The notes beneath the pieces are model-generated. The model was not told the origin of the DNA and made no database searches. It worked only from the letters and a program-made list of their open reading frames with translations. From the NCBI GenBank assembly GCA_910577275.1, contig CAJTMW010000021.1, positions 1 to 6,343 on the forward strand: a stretch of DNA of 6,343 bases. Direction: 5' to 3'. Shown here piece by piece: positions 4,974-6,343 of this stretch. Within the stretch, counting starts at the first letter, position 1. Every line of letters starts with the position of its first letter. Source of the stretch: an uncultured Lachnospiraceae bacterium. GTDB lineage: Bacteria > Bacillota > Clostridia > Lachnospirales > Lachnospiraceae. The position numbers and the translations under genes were made by a program.

Positions 4974-6343
4974 TTACTGATTGTCATATACATCCTGAAT
5001 GGACTGCATATATTCCTGTCCGGTCATATCGCCGTTCAGCAGAGGCTGTACGTTTTCCTGCGCGGTCTTGGAAACTTCGCTGACCATCTTTGCTTCCCAC
5101 CAGCCAAAGCCTTCTGTGGACTCGTTGATTGCGTCAAGCACCATGAGCGTGTAGGGGTCCATATCCTCAGCCTGTACGGAGTAGGTATATCCCTTTACGG
5201 TGGAGAGCTCGTTCATTGCAAGGTCGCCCATGTTCTCGCAGAAATATTTCAGGAACCATGCTGTTCCGTCGTCATATTTGCCCTTGTCAAGCGCAAGGAT
5301 ATTGCCGCAGTTCATAGAGTAGGATGTCGCGCTGCTGATGGATTCGTCGGCTATCGGAATATTGAAGAAGCCGATTCCGTCCTTGCCTGCCGGGTTCTGG
5401 CTCTCGTCCGCCAGATTCTGTGTAAACCAGGAACCATTGTAGAAGATGGCAGCCTTGCCGCTCATCAGCATGGAGCCTGCTGTGTTGGCGTCTACTGTGG
5501 TAACGCCTTCGCCAAAGTATCCCTTCTGTGACCATTCCTGAAGCTTGTCGGCAGCTGCCACAAGGCCGGGGTCTGTGTAAGGAACTTCACCGTTGGCTGT
5601 CTTTGTCATAATATCATTGCCGCATGTTCTTACTGCATAAGCGTTAATCAGACGTGTTGCAAGCCACTTGTCAGCGCCGCCTGTGGAAAGGGGCTGAATG
5701 CCTGCCGCGTCAAGCTTTGTAAGAACCTCCTCGAAATCGTCCCATGTCCTGGGAACCTCGCAGCCTGCCTGCTCAAAGAGCGCCTTGTTGTACCAGAAGC
5801 CCTCTGCGTTTAATCCAAGAGGAAGGTCGTACAAATCGCTGGTTCCCGAAAGGCTCTTCATGATTCCTACAGCGCCTTCGTTAAGGTTCTTCATCACACC
5901 GATTTTCTCAAGCTCCTCGGAAAGGTTTACAATCTTGTCCGCCTCTATCAGTGTCAGAAGCGGTGTGCCTGCCTCATAGGCAAACATATCGGGAAGGTCG
6001 TTGGATGCCGCAAGGGTTGCTATCTTCTGCTGAAGATTGTCCGCCGCTACCATTTCATATTCCCATGTGAAGTTGGGATTTACATCCTTCTGGTAATTCT
6101 CGCAAATCTTGTTTAACAAAATACCGTTGTCGTTGTCCTCTGCCCAGATGGTAAGAATCTTAATGTGCTTCTCAAGCTGAGGGTCCGCTCCTGTGAAATC
6201 CCCTGCTCCTGCCGCGCCTGCGTCCGCTGAATCGCTCCCTGCATCCGCTTCCGGAGCCGCCGCGTCGTCGCTTTCTGCCGGTGCGTCGCTTTCCGTCTGA
6301 GCCGGTGCGTCTGATGTGCCTGCATTGTCCGCCCCGTCGCTGC
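4974..6343 (-). CDS. Extracellular sugar-binding lipoprotein of an ABC transporter, N-terminus missing
   Basis: 455 residues are visible, ending at TAA (4974-4976). The open frame continues past the right edge without a stop, so signal peptide, lipobox cysteine and start are not seen. The first 52 or so visible residues (about 6186-6341) are an Asp/Ala/Ser/Gly-rich linker containing repeated SDAPA, typical of the flexible spacer after the lipid-anchored cysteine. The mature domain then begins with HIKILTIWAED and continues with ASNDLPDMF, WYNKALFEQAG, WDDFEEVLTKLDAAGIQPL, AAIFYNGSWF and a C-terminal helical lobe. This order matches family 1 (CUT1) extracellular solute-binding proteins. It captures the sugar outside the membrane and delivers it to the two permeases encoded next. 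Aromatic residues at YNGSWF probably line the sugar site, but the substrate is not predictable. It is the first visible gene of the operon; the promoter is outside the window. Confidence 0.9.
   Translation of the reverse strand, partial: SDGADNAGTSDAPAQTESDAPAESDDAAAPEADAGSDSADAGAAGAGDFTGADPQLEKHIKILTIWAEDNDNGILLNKICENYQKDVNPNFTWEYEMVAADNLQQKIATLAASNDLPDMFAYEAGTPLLTLIEADKIVNLSEELEKIGVMKNLNEGAVGIMKSLSGTSDLYDLPLGLNAEGFWYNKALFEQAGCEVPRTWDDFEEVLTKLDAAGIQPLSTGGADKWLATRLINAYAVRTCGNDIMTKTANGEVPYTDPGLVAAADKLQEWSQKGYFGEGVTTVDANTAGSMLMSGKAAIFYNGSWFTQNLADESQNPAGKDGIGFFNIPIADESISSATSYSMNCGNILALDKGKYDDGTAWFLKYFCENMGDLAMNELSTVKGYTYSVQAEDMDPYTLMVLDAINESTEGFGWWEAKMVSEVSKTAQENVQPLLNGDMTGQEYMQSIQDVYDNQ

Noticed and set aside
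4947..5531. Plus-strand open frame of 194 codons
   Set aside because: It lies entirely antisense to the well-supported binding protein, shows no family pattern and has no ribosome binding site. It is a shadow frame.
6117..6119. TTG at 6119 as the start of the binding protein
   Set aside because: The open frame continues upstream to the window edge with a typical lipoprotein linker and the first strand of the mature domain (HIKILTIWAED), so this codon is an internal leucine.

Overview
The window looks like a low-to-moderate-GC Gram-positive, spore-former-related Clostridia genome, probably Lachnospiraceae-like. This is inferred from a Spo0A-family regulator, consensus tandem 0A boxes, strong GGAGG-type ribosome binding sites, and a CUT1 sugar transporter set without its own ATPase. 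No taxon can be fixed from this sequence. All five recognised protein genes lie on the minus strand, so transcription runs from the right edge to the left.

Right block (about 1655-6343, moderate GC). This is a carbohydrate uptake and utilisation operon. In transcription order it holds a sugar-binding lipoprotein (its N-terminus is beyond the window), a MalF/UgpA-type permease, a MalG/UgpE-type permease, and a cytoplasmic MGH1-like (GH63/GH37-clan) glycosidase. A clean intrinsic terminator starts 8 bases after the glycosidase stop. GC-rich hairpins sit in the binding protein/permease gap and in the permease/glycosidase gap. The likely logic is that the lipoprotein captures a glycoside, the two permeases import it using a shared MsmK/MalK-type ATPase encoded elsewhere, and the glycosidase splits it inside the cell. 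The substrate cannot be read from the sequence.

Middle block (847-1512). A TetR-family regulator is transcribed from its own promoter. That promoter is embedded in a perfect 23-bp inverted repeat, which suggests autorepression.

Left block (1-846, very AT-rich). A Spo0A-like response regulator is cut by the left edge. It keeps the phosphoacceptor Asp but has lost the acidic pair of the receiver pocket. Upstream lies a non-coding stretch (461-846) with two divergent extended -10 promoters, two consensus tandem 0A boxes between them, and two consecutive terminator-like hairpins on the plus strand. Together these suggest a short plus-strand RNA of about 50-105 nt. I saw nothing in 760-846 beyond AT-rich tetR trailer sequence.

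The most interesting part is this left block: a degenerate Spo0A-type regulator divergent from a candidate small RNA, with a consensus Spo0A binding site between them. I see no CRISPR array, tRNA, rRNA, insertion sequence or phage gene.
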